A DNA stretch of 64,000 bases, from contig NZ_VBSB01000010.1 of NCBI RefSeq assembly GCF_013337765.1, positions 310,001 through 374,000 on the forward strand, read 5' to 3'. Positions 1 through 9,335 of this stretch are shown one piece after another. The number at the start of each line of letters is the position of its first letter. The first letter of the stretch is position 1. Origin of the DNA: Mycolicibacterium sphagni (GTDB lineage Bacteria; Actinomycetota; Actinomycetes; Mycobacteriales; Mycobacteriaceae). A program made the translations under genes and the position numbers. The notes under the pieces are model-generated. The model ran no database searches, was not told the DNA's origin, and was given only the letters and a program-made list of their open reading frames with translations.

Positions 1-1129
1 TCGGACCTGCGATGGTTGCCAGCGCGACTTCCGTTGAGCCGTAGAGGTTGTAGATCACGGGGCCGAGATCCTTGAGCGCCCGGGTGGCCAGCTCCGCGCC
101 CAGCTGGGAGCCCGACACGAATACGATCCGCAATGACGACAGGTCGGGTTTGGTGTCCATGCTCTCCAGCGCGTCGAGCATGCGCGACAGCATGACCGGC
201 ACCACCACGATCGCGGTCACCTTGTGTTTCTCGATGTCCTCCAACACGGTGGCCGGCTTGAACTTTCGGTGCAATACCATGGTCGAACCCAGCGTCAGGG
301 CGATGGTGGCGTGCAGGTAGCCCAGCGCATGGAACATCGGTGACGGCAGCGACGTCACCTCGCCGGCACGGAACGGCACGCTGGAGAGCACTCCGCCGAT
401 CGGCGCCAAGCTCGGCGGTGCGTTACGTGTGGCGCCCTTGGGGGTTCCAGTGGTGCCGCTGGTGAGGATGATGACCGACGCCCGTCGGGTGACCTTCGGC
501 GCAGGCTCGCTGCTGTTGCGCGCGATGAACTCGGCGAGCGTTTCGTCGGTACTGCCCGACGGTCCGTCCGCCTCGGGGTTGGTCCCCAGCGCGCGGAGCT
601 TGCCCAGCGGCGGCTCGGCCAGCTTCACCGCCTCCGAGTACTCGTCGTCGTAGATGATCAGCTTGGCGCCCTCGCGTTCCGAGACGTCCCTGATCTGTGG
701 CCCGGAGAACTCGGTGTTGAGCATGATGATGCGGGCGCCGACCCGCGCGGCGCCGTAATTGGCGATCACGAACCATCGGTGGTTTCGGGCCAGGATGGCC
801 ACCCCGTCACCGCCCTTGACGCCCATTGCCACCAGACCGTTGGCGACCGCGTGGGCAGCCTCGTCGAGCTCCTTGAAGGTCATCGACCCCTCGTCGTCGA
901 CGATCGCCAGCTTGGTGGGGGTGCGGCGGGCGTTGAGCGCCGGAACCATCCCGATCTCACCCCAGCGGCGGATGTCGGCCACCATCGCGACGAGGTTCTG
1001 CGGTGGCTCGAGCCGGAGGGCGCCGGACTCAATCATCTTGAACAAATAGTGCAGCTCAGAGGAGCCACGTTCGGCCAACTGCTGTGCCTTGGCCAACGCC
1101 TGGGCGGGCAGATCCATCAGACTGGGCAT
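1..1129 (-). CDS. fadD2: Fatty-acid-CoA ligase, FadD2-like (C-terminus outside window)
   Basis: The reading frame is open from an ATG at 1129 to the left edge, so only about the first 376 residues are present. It is an adenylate-forming enzyme of the acyl-CoA synthetase class, expected to activate a fatty acid with ATP and load it onto CoA. The signature SGTTGTPKG lies near residue 235, preceded by ARNHRWFVIANYGA, which is typical of FadD proteins. The ATG follows GGAGG very closely, so an internal ATG five codons in is possible. It is divergent from the polymerase gene at 1196. In M. tuberculosis fadD2 (Rv0270) is likewise divergent from Rv0269c, which supports the name. The exact acyl substrate cannot be read from the sequence. 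Confidence 0.85.
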   Translation of the reverse strand, partial: MPSLMDLPAQALAKAQQLAERGSSELHYLFKMIESGALRLEPPQNLVAMVADIRRWGEIGMVPALNARRTPTKLAIVDDEGSMTFKELDEAAHAVANGLVAMGVKGGDGVAILARNHRWFVIANYGAARVGARIIMLNTEFSGPQIRDVSEREGAKLIIYDDEYSEAVKLAEPPLGKLRALGTNPEADGPSGSTDETLAEFIARNSSEPAPKVTRRASVIILTSGTTGTPKGATRNAPPSLAPIGGVLSSVPFRAGEVTSLPSPMFHALGYLHATIALTLGSTMVLHRKFKPATVLEDIEKHKVTAIVVVPVMLSRMLDALESMDTKPDLSSLRIVFVSGSQLGAELATRALKDLGPVIYNLYGSTEVALATIAGP

Positions 1130-1195
1130 GCCTCCAACCCTATGTGACGTAGGTCGCACCCAGTCCAGAACGGCCCGGCTAATTACCATGGCCTG

Positions 1196-2404
1196 ATGGC
1201 GGACATCATGGAGATCGGGGGCCGCCAGGTCAGCGTCAGCCATCCCGACAAAGTCGTGTTCCCGGCGGCCGGCGGACGCGATCCGGTGACGAAATTGGAC
1301 CTCGTCACCTACTACCTGGCGGTGGCCGACGGCGCGCTGCACGGTGTCGCCGACCGGCCGATGATCCTCAAGCGGTTCGTCAAGGGCATCACCGAGGAGG
1401 CGATCTTTCAGAAGCGCGCCCCCGAGAAGCGCCCGGACTGGATCGAGGTCGCCGAGCTGCGCTACGCGAGGGGAACGTCGGCCAAGGAGGCGGTGCTGCA
1501 GGACGCGGCCGGGCTGATATGGGCAGTGAATCTCGGGTGCGTCGATCTCAATCCGCACCCCGTCCGCTCGGGCGATCTGGACCATCCCGACGAGCTGCGG
1601 ATCGACCTCGATCCGATGCCGGGTGTCGAGTGGCCGCAGATTCTGGACGTGGCGCAGGTGGCGCGCGAGGTACTCGCGGATCACGGGCTGACGGCGTGGC
1701 CCAAGACCTCGGGATCGCGCGGCTTTCACATCTATGCCCGGATCTCGCCGCACTGGCCGTTCAAACAGGTTCGGCTGGCTGCTGAAACGGTGGCCCGCGA
1801 AGTGCAGCGCCGCGCGCCGGAGCTGGCCACCAGCCAGTGGTGGAAAGAGGAACGCGGCCAGCGAGTGTTCGTCGACTTCAACCAGAACGCCAAGGACCGC
1901 ACCGTGGCGTCGGCCTATTCGGTGCGGGCCACCCCGGACGCGCGGGTATCCACTCCGCTGACATGGGATGAAGTGCCCGGCTGCCGTGCCGAGGAGTTCA
2001 CCATCGCGACGGTGCCGGCCCGGTTTGCCGAACGCGGGGACCCATGGGAGTCAATGGACGACGCGGTCGGCTCGCTGGACGCGCTGCTGCGGCTGGCTTC
2101 CGAACTCGGGCCGGCGGAGAAGCCGCCGAAGGGCAACAAGCCGCTCATCGAGATCGCGCGCACCAAGACCCGTGACGAGGCGATGGCGGCCCTTGATGTC
2201 TGGCGTGCCCGCCACCCCGAGGTCGCACAGGCACTGCAACCGACCGACATTCTTGTCGACGGCATGCGTGGGCCGAGTTCGATCTGGTATCGCATCCGGA
2301 TCAATCTCGAACACGTACCCGAGGCGCAGCGCCCGGCGCAGGAGGACCTGATCGCGGATTACAGCCCATGGGAAGGGTATTCGGGTCGCCAGGGCCAGCC
2401 CTGA
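1196..2404 (+). CDS. polD2: LigD-Pol-like DNA polymerase/primase (PolD2 type)
   Basis: This 402-residue protein is a stand-alone archaeo-eukaryotic primase-superfamily polymerase, related to the Pol domain of the end-joining ligase LigD. Visible signatures are RIDLDPMPG near residue 136, which holds the catalytic acidic pair, and TSGSRGFHIYARI near residue 170, the nucleotide-binding loop. Neither a ligase nor a phosphoesterase domain is present. Enzymes of this family fill gaps and add ribonucleotides in mycobacterial DNA repair. Its position beside fadD2 and near ESX-3 matches Rv0269c and M. smegmatis PolD2 as I recall them. The ATG at 1196 is followed by a second in-frame ATG four codons later, so the start may be slightly shorter. 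Confidence 0.85.
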   Translation: MADIMEIGGRQVSVSHPDKVVFPAAGGRDPVTKLDLVTYYLAVADGALHGVADRPMILKRFVKGITEEAIFQKRAPEKRPDWIEVAELRYARGTSAKEAVLQDAAGLIWAVNLGCVDLNPHPVRSGDLDHPDELRIDLDPMPGVEWPQILDVAQVAREVLADHGLTAWPKTSGSRGFHIYARISPHWPFKQVRLAAETVAREVQRRAPELATSQWWKEERGQRVFVDFNQNAKDRTVASAYSVRATPDARVSTPLTWDEVPGCRAEEFTIATVPARFAERGDPWESMDDAVGSLDALLRLASELGPAEKPPKGNKPLIEIARTKTRDEAMAALDVWRARHPEVAQALQPTDILVDGMRGPSSIWYRIRINLEHVPEAQRPAQEDLIADYSPWEGYSGRQGQP

Positions 2405-2501
2405 ACGCTGATGTCAACGCACAGTTCGCGCAAAGGGTGAACAAAGCGGGGCCCTCTACCGTGCTGGTCAGTAACAGCTCTCGTTGAGTAAGGACATCAC
2501 C

Positions 2502-3530
2502 GTGCCCGGCACAGCCCCGCCGAACCCGGCCGCCCTCGTGGTTGTCACCCAGGTGACCTACTACCTGAGTTTGGCCATACCGTTGGGAATCGGCATGACT
2601 ATCGGCGCTTTTGCGATCCCGGAACGCAACGGAGGGCTCGTCTCACGGAAGGCCCGCAGTCTGGCGGTGCCGGCAGCAGTCGTCGTCGTCGCAGGCGCCG
2701 CCCTGCAATTGCGCGCGACGACGCACATCACCGGCTGGGGGCTCGTCGAGTTGGCCGCGCTGATGCTGGCCGCGTGCGGACTGCTGGTGCTGCGGTGGAC
2801 TCCATCGCGGCTGCTGGCTCGCGCGGTCGGTACCGTCGCGATCCTCGCGGCGGTGATTCCGAGAGTCCCGCTCGCCCCGACCACGCTGAACCGGATGGCG
2901 ACCAATGTTGTGGTGACAGCGCACCTACTCTGCGCGATGACGTGGGTGGGCGGATTGACGGTCTTGGCCGCGACGGCACTTGCCGGGCGGCGCACGGTCA
3001 CCCGAACCGAGGACGACCATCTCGCCGCGGACTGGGCCCAGATCTGGCAACGGTTCAGCATGGTGGCCATGGTCGCTGTCGGCGCCTTGGTCGTCAGTGG
3101 AACCTGGCTGGCATGGACTCACGTTGGGACGCCAAGCCAGTTCCTGACCACCGCTTACGGACGATTCCTCGCGATCAAACTCGTCCTGGTGCTGACCCTG
3201 CTGAGCGCCGGCGCCTACAACGTGCGGGTCCTGCTACCGAGAATCCATCTCCTGCAGCGAAATGGCGATACCCGCGGTGTCTTTCTCGTTGCCGCACAGC
3301 ACTTTCCAGTCGTGGTCGTGGGCGAGGCGCTGGTATCGATCGGGATTCTCACCGTCGTCCCGTTTCTGCGTGGCTCGGCCCGCAATCAAGCGGGCTGGCC
3401 CAGCGCGGCCCCGTTCGACCTGAGCACGTTCGGCACGGGCGTGGTGATGATCGCCGTGGTCGCCGTCGTCATGTGGGCGGGCAGCCGACGTTCGTTCAAG
3501 CCCCTTCAGCCCAGTAGGCCTGTGCCTTGA
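2502..3530 (+). CDS. CopD-like multi-pass membrane protein
   Basis: The protein has about eight or nine hydrophobic segments and resembles the CopD/PcoD copper-resistance membrane family. Features include HLLCAMTWVGGL in a central helix and a long run of helices with few charged loops. Transport of copper, or a membrane redox role, is the usual guess for the family but cannot be proved here. I place the start at GTG 2502 because AAGGA lies eight bases before it. A TTG at 2484 in the same frame lacks a ribosome site and would add six residues. Its 3' end overlaps the convergent siderophore-interacting protein gene by 35 bases. Confidence 0.7.
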   Translation: MPGTAPPNPAALVVVTQVTYYLSLAIPLGIGMTIGAFAIPERNGGLVSRKARSLAVPAAVVVVAGAALQLRATTHITGWGLVELAALMLAACGLLVLRWTPSRLLARAVGTVAILAAVIPRVPLAPTTLNRMATNVVVTAHLLCAMTWVGGLTVLAATALAGRRTVTRTEDDHLAADWAQIWQRFSMVAMVAVGALVVSGTWLAWTHVGTPSQFLTTAYGRFLAIKLVLVLTLLSAGAYNVRVLLPRIHLLQRNGDTRGVFLVAAQHFPVVVVGEALVSIGILTVVPFLRGSARNQAGWPSAAPFDLSTFGTGVVMIAVVAVVMWAGSRRSFKPLQPSRPVP

Positions 3531-4230
3531 TCGATGTTCGGGGGATGCGGTAGTCCTCGCGCAAAATCTTGGCGACCGCGCGGGTAGTCCGGTTATCGCA
3601 TGCGACCCAACCGAAGTGGTCCTCGGCGTCGTGGGCGGCTTCACTGACGGCGTCGACCAGCGCTGCGTCGGAGCCCTGGCGGTCGATCCAGATGACGTCG
3701 GCGTTCTGGGCGACCGGCAAGTCCTTATCGTCGTCGTGGCCGGCGGCCAGAAACACTGTGGCGGGTGTCTCCCCGATCGAGTCCAGCAGCGAGTTGATCG
3801 CGGGCAATGACGCTGTGTCACCGACGATCACGTAGCCCGCCGGCGCCGGGGTGGGCAGGGCAAAGCTGCTGCCGAGCACCGTCGCCCCGATCGTGTCACC
3901 GGGTTGGGCCGCGCTGGCCCATCGCGATGCGATGCCGTCGTGCAACGCGAACTCGATGTCGACGGTGTCACCCGCCGCGTCGGGGTTCACCAGCGTGTAG
4001 CCCCGCTGGTGTAGTTTCGAGCCGTCGGGGAACCACATTCGGATCCACATCGTCGGATGAACCGCGCGGCCAGCCAGCAATCCACCCGCGGCAAAGTTCA
4101 ACCGCAGATAATGCTCGCTGATCTGCTCACGACCGGTCACGGTCAATTCGTATTCGCCGGCGCCGAACAGTTTGAGCACCGCTCCCTGCCAGCCTCGCGA
4201 CGGCTTGTTGTCCACGCGCTTGTTGTCCAC
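3496..4230 (-). CDS. Siderophore-interacting protein (ferric-siderophore reductase family)
   Basis: This 244-residue flavoprotein has the SIP/ViuB architecture: an N-terminal FAD-binding barrel with RGYTLVNPD (the flavin-binding RxYT motif) and a C-terminal NAD(P)H-binding half with YVIVGDTASLPAINSLL. Family members reduce ferric siderophores in the cytoplasm to release iron. The start is GTG 4230, with GAAGGAG eight bases upstream. Longer frames to 4458 only read through eccE3 antisense or out of frame. It begins 16 bases after eccE3 on the same strand, so it is probably the last gene of the ESX-3 operon and shares its iron control. In M. tuberculosis a SIP domain is found in IrtA, not at the ESX-3 locus. 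Confidence 0.9.
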   Translation of the reverse strand: MDNKRVDNKPSRGWQGAVLKLFGAGEYELTVTGREQISEHYLRLNFAAGGLLAGRAVHPTMWIRMWFPDGSKLHQRGYTLVNPDAAGDTVDIEFALHDGIASRWASAAQPGDTIGATVLGSSFALPTPAPAGYVIVGDTASLPAINSLLDSIGETPATVFLAAGHDDDKDLPVAQNADVIWIDRQGSDAALVDAVSEAAHDAEDHFGWVACDNRTTRAVAKILREDYRIPRTSIKAQAYWAEGA

Positions 4231-4246
4231 CGTGGGGGCTCCTTCG

Positions 4247-5113
4247 TCAATTGACCAGGCGGGCACCCGATAACGGATGCAGCGCGGCCAGCGCACTGGC
4301 CTGCTGCCCGGGGATGGGTACCAACCCCGGCAAGGGCGCGCTCGGCCGGCTCTCGGTGCGGATCGCCGCGCCTGCCCTGATCCGCCCGAGCGGCAAGGTC
4401 CCCGCGATCTCCACCACCGTCCAGCTCTCGTCGGCGCCCGCCGAGCGCACTGCCGCAAGCACTTCGGGAGTCTTGACGGCGTAGGTGGTCAGGTAGCCGC
4501 GCGCGTCGCTCACCGACTGCCACCGTTCGCGCGCACCGTCGGCTACCAGATCCGGCACCTGGTCTGGGTCGGCAATCGTTGCTGTCCAGCCGATTTCACG
4601 CAACTGACTGATGAGCCGGCGCGCAGCAATCTCGGCCGTCTGACGCAGGGGAATCTGCGCCGAGCGACCCTGCAGAGCGCTCAGATTCCGCGCACCACTG
4701 AAGGTCAGTCCGATCCACGTCGTCACATCAGCCTGGCTGGTGTGGGTGGTGACCCGCACCGAATCGCACCGCAATCCATAGCGGTCCAGGTATCCGCTCA
4801 GCAGATCGAGAGGTAGTTCGCAGTCACGACTGTCGACGCGCACCAGCACCGTGGCGACCGCGTCGGCACCCGCCCAGTGCAGGTCGGCCGGTACGGCCTG
4901 GATCGCCTTGCGGCGCAGCAATACCCGCAGGCGCCGGGTAACGATTGTGGTGAGGTAGCGGCCACGCCACCAGAGCAGCAACACCAGCGCCACTGCAACG
5001 GCCACGCCCAACACCCACTGGTCGTTGGCGGACCGCCACGGGTAGGCCAGCACCGCGGAAACGACCGCCAGCATTACGCCGGTGAGCCGTCCGGCGCCGG
5101 GGATCCCGCTCAT
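4247..5113 (-). CDS. eccE3: ESX-3 component EccE3
   Basis: EccE3 is a 288-residue membrane protein with two hydrophobic segments near the N-terminus (about residues 8-24 and 32-47) and a larger soluble domain. In ESX systems EccE sits at the periphery of the EccB-C-D-E membrane complex. Assignment rests on these segments and on its place after mycP3. The start ATG (5113) overlaps the mycP3 stop by four bases (ATGA), a sign of translational coupling. It is slightly shorter than the roughly 330 residues expected in M. tuberculosis, mostly at the C-terminus. Confidence 0.92.
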   Translation of the reverse strand: MSGIPGAGRLTGVMLAVVSAVLAYPWRSANDQWVLGVAVAVALVLLLWWRGRYLTTIVTRRLRVLLRRKAIQAVPADLHWAGADAVATVLVRVDSRDCELPLDLLSGYLDRYGLRCDSVRVTTHTSQADVTTWIGLTFSGARNLSALQGRSAQIPLRQTAEIAARRLISQLREIGWTATIADPDQVPDLVADGARERWQSVSDARGYLTTYAVKTPEVLAAVRSAGADESWTVVEIAGTLPLGRIRAGAAIRTESRPSAPLPGLVPIPGQQASALAALHPLSGARLVN

Positions 5114-6483
5114 TCCAGTTCCTCCTTGCGTCTGCGCGTGACGACAGCGACGACGATGACGACGGCCGCGAGCACGCCGGTCCCGATGAACGCCACCGTG
5201 CGCGGTGCGTGGTCGACCGGAGATGGCGGTGTCGGTGCCGCAATCCGTTTGGTGGCCTGCGCCGGTGCGGTGTCACTGCCGGAGTTGATAGTCCAGGTCA
5301 GTGCGCCGACCGGATCGAGAGTGCCGGCGCCGACGAGATTCGAGGACGCCTGCGCACCGTTGTGCGCGGTCGACGTCAGCCGCCGCACCACTTCCTCGGC
5401 GTGCATACCCGGGTAGCGGCTGCGGATCAGGGCCGCCGTGCCCGCCACATAGGCGGCGGCGAAACTCGTGCCGTCCAGTGGTGCCATCCCGCCGCGACCA
5501 TCGGGCACGCCGTTGGCCAACCCGCCGGTGGCGTCATTGCTCACCGACACGATGTTCTCCCCTGGCGCGGCGATGCCCACCCAGGGTCCGGCCATCGTGA
5601 AGGTGGCAGGTTGCCCGTCGGCGGTCAGCGCGGCGACGGACAGGACGTACGGCTGCCACCAAGACGGCACCGACACCGACGTCACACCCGCCCAGTTGCG
5701 TGGATCATCGCGCCGCGCCGGATCGCCGACCGGATTCGAGTCGCACTGCATTACCGGTGCGCCCGCCGAGTTGGCGCCGGAATTGCCGGCGGCAGAGACG
5801 ATGACGACATCTTTGTCGATAGCGGCGTAGCGCAGGGCCGCACCGAGCGTCCGCTGATCACCGAGCCGGTCGGGCGATAGGCATGCGGCCGTCGAGATGT
5901 TGATGACGGTGGCGCCGAGGTCAGCGGCATGGACCACGGCGCGGGCCAGCGTCTCGATCTCCACGCTGGCCTGTACCGACACGGGATCTTTCCCACCGGC
6001 GGTGGGCGAGAATCTCGGCGAAGTCTGCCGAATCGACAGCAGCCGCGCACCCGGGGCGACGCCACTGAATCCGTCGGGACCGGGCTGCCCGCCGATGATC
6101 CCGGCGACCAGCGTGCCGTGGCCGTCGCAGTCAGTGAGGCCGTCGCCGGAGGACAGGTAGTCACCGCCGCCGACCACGTTCGGCAGCCGCGGCCCCGGCC
6201 GCACCCCGGTGTCGATCACCGCCACCGTCTGGCCGTCGCCACGTGAATATTTCCCTGCCCCATCGAGATTGAGCATTGTCTGATTGGCGCTCACCGCGCC
6301 GACGTCACTGCCGGGACGTATCCCGGTCGTCACGCATTCAGAGCGCTGACTCATCCCCGCGATCGGGCCTGCCGTGCCCTGCGGCGGCTGCGCCGCAGGG
6401 TCGGCGACTGGCGGGTTGACGGCACCGGCCACCGGAGCGGTGACCAGTAGCACCACCGCGGCAACCGCGGCGGTCCGCATCAT
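5110..6483 (-). CDS. mycP3: Mycosin MycP3, ESX-3 subtilisin-like protease
   Basis: MycP3 is a membrane-anchored serine protease of the ESX-3 system facing the periplasm. The sequence shows an N-terminal signal peptide, the catalytic triad in VAVIDTG (about D88), DCDGHGT (about H121) and DGTSFAAAY (about S339), and a C-terminal transmembrane helix followed by a basic RRRKEE tail. The frame extends upstream to 6780, but that part is out-of-frame eccD3 sequence. The ATG at 6483 overlaps the eccD3 stop as ATGA and starts just before the signal peptide. An ATG at 6498 is an alternative. Mycosins stabilise the secretion complex and can cleave substrates in other ESX systems. Confidence 0.95.
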   Translation of the reverse strand: MMRTAAVAAVVLLVTAPVAGAVNPPVADPAAQPPQGTAGPIAGMSQRSECVTTGIRPGSDVGAVSANQTMLNLDGAGKYSRGDGQTVAVIDTGVRPGPRLPNVVGGGDYLSSGDGLTDCDGHGTLVAGIIGGQPGPDGFSGVAPGARLLSIRQTSPRFSPTAGGKDPVSVQASVEIETLARAVVHAADLGATVINISTAACLSPDRLGDQRTLGAALRYAAIDKDVVIVSAAGNSGANSAGAPVMQCDSNPVGDPARRDDPRNWAGVTSVSVPSWWQPYVLSVAALTADGQPATFTMAGPWVGIAAPGENIVSVSNDATGGLANGVPDGRGGMAPLDGTSFAAAYVAGTAALIRSRYPGMHAEEVVRRLTSTAHNGAQASSNLVGAGTLDPVGALTWTINSGSDTAPAQATKRIAAPTPPSPVDHAPRTVAFIGTGVLAAVVIVVAVVTRRRKEELE

Positions 6484-7874
6484 CGATCGAGGACCCATGT
6501 GAAGATGCCGACCAGGTAGACCGCGACCGGGATCAGTGACGCGTCGAGTCCGGAGGCGAGGAAGTCGACCAGTCGCCGCACCGGCAGCGAATACCGTTGC
6601 GCCGAAGCGGTATCCGGGTTGACGGCCACCACCACCCAGGCTGCGGTCAGCACACCGAGCGCGATCACCGTCCACAATGTCGCGACGAAGCGCTGATCCA
6701 CGAGGTAGGCGATCAGCAGTCCACCGGTGACCAGGAACGGCTGGGCGAGCAGCCAACCCTTGCAGGCAGCCGTGTCCCACACCCTGGCCCGCAGGACGGC
6801 CGCGGCCGCGGCGGCCGCCACCAGATACCAGCCCCAGGCTCCCGCGCCTTCGGTTCGCCCGGCCACGACCAGCGAGCCGGCCGATGACAGCAGCACGCCT
6901 GCAGCGATCAGACCGGTCTGGTGGGCTTCGCCGATGTGCACCCGGCGCGGCAGATCAGCGAGCAGCCGAGCCGCCGGGCTGGACGGGGTGGGGTCGCCGG
7001 GCGCCGGGATCACCGGGAGCGGGAAGCGAGCCCATGTCGCCGCGAGGCCGGGCGCCGACACGGTGATGAGCAGCGCCAGCACGATCAGCGCGCACCCTAC
7101 GGTCAACGCGGGCAGCTGCCACAGGGCCATAGCGGCAGCAACGATCAGCGCACCGACACCGACAACCGCTGCGGCGGTGAATAATCCGACACCGTCCTCG
7201 GTCTGTGTCAGGACGATGAACGACCATGCGGCTACCCCCGCGGCGGCCAGCATCACGTGCGGAGCCCCCCACAGTCCCGGCACGGCCAACCAGAACGCCG
7301 ACGCGATCGGCAGCAGAGCCGCCGCCGATACCTGGGTGGCGAGCCGGGCCGAGCGGGCACGCAGCGCGAGGCCGGCAACCGCGGCGAGCACCGCCAGCGC
7401 GCTCACCGCATAGACGCCGATGACCGAGGCGGTCGCGGCACGATGGGCGATGGCCACCGTGGACAGGGCCACCACGAACACCGCGGCGGCGAGCCGGGCC
7501 CCCAGCTGCAGGCGGTGCGGACCCCAGGGCCGCTCGCGTGCCGCGGAGAAGATCACGGCGGCGTCGGCAATGTCCTCGACCACACCGGGCGCCGTGGGTC
7601 CTGCGGGAACCGGTTGCAGCGCAAGCAGATCGCCGTCGACCACTCCGACCGTGTCCAGGCTCGCATCAACGCTGAACGGCGCACCACCGATCGGCGCCAG
7701 GGTCATCGGCTCCGGCACCGACGCCTCGCCATCGGAGTCTGGCTGCGGCACCAGCCGTTTCACCGCGGGCAGGATCTCGCGCAGCGGCAGTTCGGCGGGC
7801 AATGCCACGTCGGTGATCCGGCCGTACGCCAGCACGGCGACGCGCACGATCGGTAGCACCGGGGTTTCGGTCAT
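6480..7874 (-). CDS. eccD3: ESX-3 membrane channel component EccD3
   Basis: This 464-residue protein has an N-terminal ubiquitin-like cytoplasmic domain (about residues 1-110) and then about eleven closely spaced hydrophobic helices. That is the standard EccD arrangement, and EccD forms a large part of the inner-membrane ESX complex. A purine-rich AGAGAGAG ribosome site precedes the ATG. It starts 18 bases after espG3 and overlaps mycP3 by four bases. Family identity is clear from topology and order. Confidence 0.95.
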   Translation of the reverse strand: MTETPVLPIVRVAVLAYGRITDVALPAELPLREILPAVKRLVPQPDSDGEASVPEPMTLAPIGGAPFSVDASLDTVGVVDGDLLALQPVPAGPTAPGVVEDIADAAVIFSAARERPWGPHRLQLGARLAAAVFVVALSTVAIAHRAATASVIGVYAVSALAVLAAVAGLALRARSARLATQVSAAALLPIASAFWLAVPGLWGAPHVMLAAAGVAAWSFIVLTQTEDGVGLFTAAAVVGVGALIVAAAMALWQLPALTVGCALIVLALLITVSAPGLAATWARFPLPVIPAPGDPTPSSPAARLLADLPRRVHIGEAHQTGLIAAGVLLSSAGSLVVAGRTEGAGAWGWYLVAAAAAAAVLRARVWDTAACKGWLLAQPFLVTGGLLIAYLVDQRFVATLWTVIALGVLTAAWVVVAVNPDTASAQRYSLPVRRLVDFLASGLDASLIPVAVYLVGIFTWVLDR

Positions 7875-7892
7875 TGTTGTTCTCTCTCTTGA

Positions 7893-8738
7893 TCAGATTG
7901 TGTTGCTGGAGAAGTCGCGCGTCAGCGCGGCAGCGGGGAACCACCGGCCCTCGGGCAGCGTCTCGGTGAGCCGGTCGAGAGCCAGCGCGATCGCGAACGG
8001 CGTGCCGGGCGCGAAGGTCGACACCCACTCGCCGTCGGCGGCGCGTGTGGGATTCACCAGGACGCGCCCGGCCTCGGCGTCGACGATGCCGACCCCGACC
8101 TCGCTGAGACTGTGCACCCCGTCGCGGGCCGAGCCGGCGCGCACCTCGACATAGCTGCGCGACCCGGTGAATACCGACCGCACCACCGGGACCGCAGATG
8201 CCGGGAGGCCCAGGTGGTCCAGGACCGCGCCGAGATCGGCTCCGGCACGCAGTCGTTCGTCAGCCCGCACCCCCGCCCGGGTCGGCAGCACGAATTCGGC
8301 GAACCGCGCCGGTGCGCGCCCCGGCAGGCCCGCGGTGACGACCGGAGCCAGCATGGCGGGGTCGCTGATGTCGAGTTCGGTGACGGTGACCAGCTCGCCG
8401 CTGCGCAGCGCCACGACGGTGTCGTCCCCGCGGCGGGCCACCAGCCCGCGCAGCAGGTGGGTTCCGTTGCCCCGCACGTAGCGGAGCTCGAGCCATCGTT
8501 CGGGCGTGCATACGGTTCGTATCCACCGGGCCACCTTCGGATCCACTGATCCGCCGTCCGACATCACACGCGTGCGGGTCAATTCCGTGCGCAACCGTGC
8601 GAGCATCGGCCCGGCTTCGCGCGGCTCGATCAGGGGTGGCGTGATCGCCAGCACCCAGGGGAACGAGCCGGCGCCAACGCTGTCGGCGACGAGCCAGGCA
8701 GCATCGGCGGTCAGCTCGACCGCGTTATGTGCGGGCAA
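7893..8738 (-). CDS. espG3: ESX-3 PE/PPE chaperone EspG3
   Basis: EspG3 is the 281-residue cytoplasmic chaperone that binds the tip of PE-PPE dimers, here expected to be PE5-PPE4, and directs them to ESX-3. Assignment is from position between esxH and eccD3, length, and the N-terminal NAVELTADAAWLVAD characteristic of EspG. The start is TTG 8738, three bases after the esxH stop, with a weak GGGG ribosome site. No in-frame ATG or GTG fits better. Confidence 0.93.
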   Translation of the reverse strand: MPAHNAVELTADAAWLVADSVGAGSFPWVLAITPPLIEPREAGPMLARLRTELTRTRVMSDGGSVDPKVARWIRTVCTPERWLELRYVRGNGTHLLRGLVARRGDDTVVALRSGELVTVTELDISDPAMLAPVVTAGLPGRAPARFAEFVLPTRAGVRADERLRAGADLGAVLDHLGLPASAVPVVRSVFTGSRSYVEVRAGSARDGVHSLSEVGVGIVDAEAGRVLVNPTRAADGEWVSTFAPGTPFAIALALDRLTETLPEGRWFPAAALTRDFSSNTI

Positions 8739-8741
8739 GTC

Positions 8742-9029
8742 TCAGCCCCACTTGGCGCCTTCGGCTTGGTCGCGCGCCTGCATCGACAGCGCGTTGCTCT
8801 CGTGGGTGGTGGCCATCGCCCGGTAGGCGCGCACCAGTTCCTCCATCGCCAGGTTCCACTGGGCCTGCCAGGCCTGGTAAGTCACGCCGGTGTCACCTTG
8901 CCAGGCGCCCTGCAGAGCGGACTGCTCGGTGGCGATGTCGGCACCGACCGCCTGCAGCGTCCCGGCATAGCCGGCCATATCGCCGGCGTGAGCCAGCATG
9001 GCCGGGTAGTTGTACATGATCTGAGACAT
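8742..9029 (-). CDS. esxH: ESX-3 substrate EsxH (WXG100 family)
   Basis: EsxH is a 95-residue helix-turn-helix protein of the WXG100 family, secreted as a heterodimer with EsxG. The WQG turn is visible near residue 43 within GAWQGDTG. EsxG-EsxH secretion is required for mycobactin-dependent iron uptake and some virulence functions in pathogenic species. Its ATG overlaps the esxG stop by one base (TGATG), so the two partners are translationally coupled and likely made in equal amounts. Confidence 0.97.
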   Translation of the reverse strand: MSQIMYNYPAMLAHAGDMAGYAGTLQAVGADIATEQSALQGAWQGDTGVTYQAWQAQWNLAMEELVRAYRAMATTHESNALSMQARDQAEGAKWG

Positions 9030-9322
9030 CAGAACCCTCCGTATGTCGTTGCCGCAGCAGCATCTTCAGCCACGTAGGTGCCGCCGGCCTCACCAAGGTT
9101 CACCTGGGCGATGTCGAGCAGCGAGTTGACCTTCGCGGCGACCTCGACGAACCGCGCGTGCGCGGCCTGGAAGGCGGCCGACGACTCCCCCATGTGGAAG
9201 GCCTGAGCCGACATTGCGGCCTGCTCGGCCTGGGCGATCGTGCTGCGCATCAGTGCGGTCTTCGCGCCGAACGCGGCCTCTGCGGCCACGAGCTGCGGTA
9301 TGTGCGCGTCCAGCATGCTCAC
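9029..9322 (-). CDS. esxG: ESX-3 substrate EsxG (WXG100 family)
   Basis: EsxG is a 97-residue partner of EsxH. It lacks a clear WXG, as usual for EsxG, but keeps the two amphipathic helices and the flexible Gly/Ala-rich C-terminus. The start is GTG 9322, with GGAG about nine bases upstream. An ATG two codons later (MLDAHIP) is also possible. It follows PPE4 by 13 bases in the operon. Confidence 0.95.
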   Translation of the reverse strand: MSMLDAHIPQLVAAEAAFGAKTALMRSTIAQAEQAAMSAQAFHMGESSAAFQAAHARFVEVAAKVNSLLDIAQVNLGEAGGTYVAEDAAAATTYGGF

Positions 9323-9335
9323 GGTCTTTCTCCAA

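Noticed and set aside
6499..6780. N-terminal extension of mycP3
   Set aside because: It lies wholly within eccD3 in another frame, and the signal peptide begins at about 6483.
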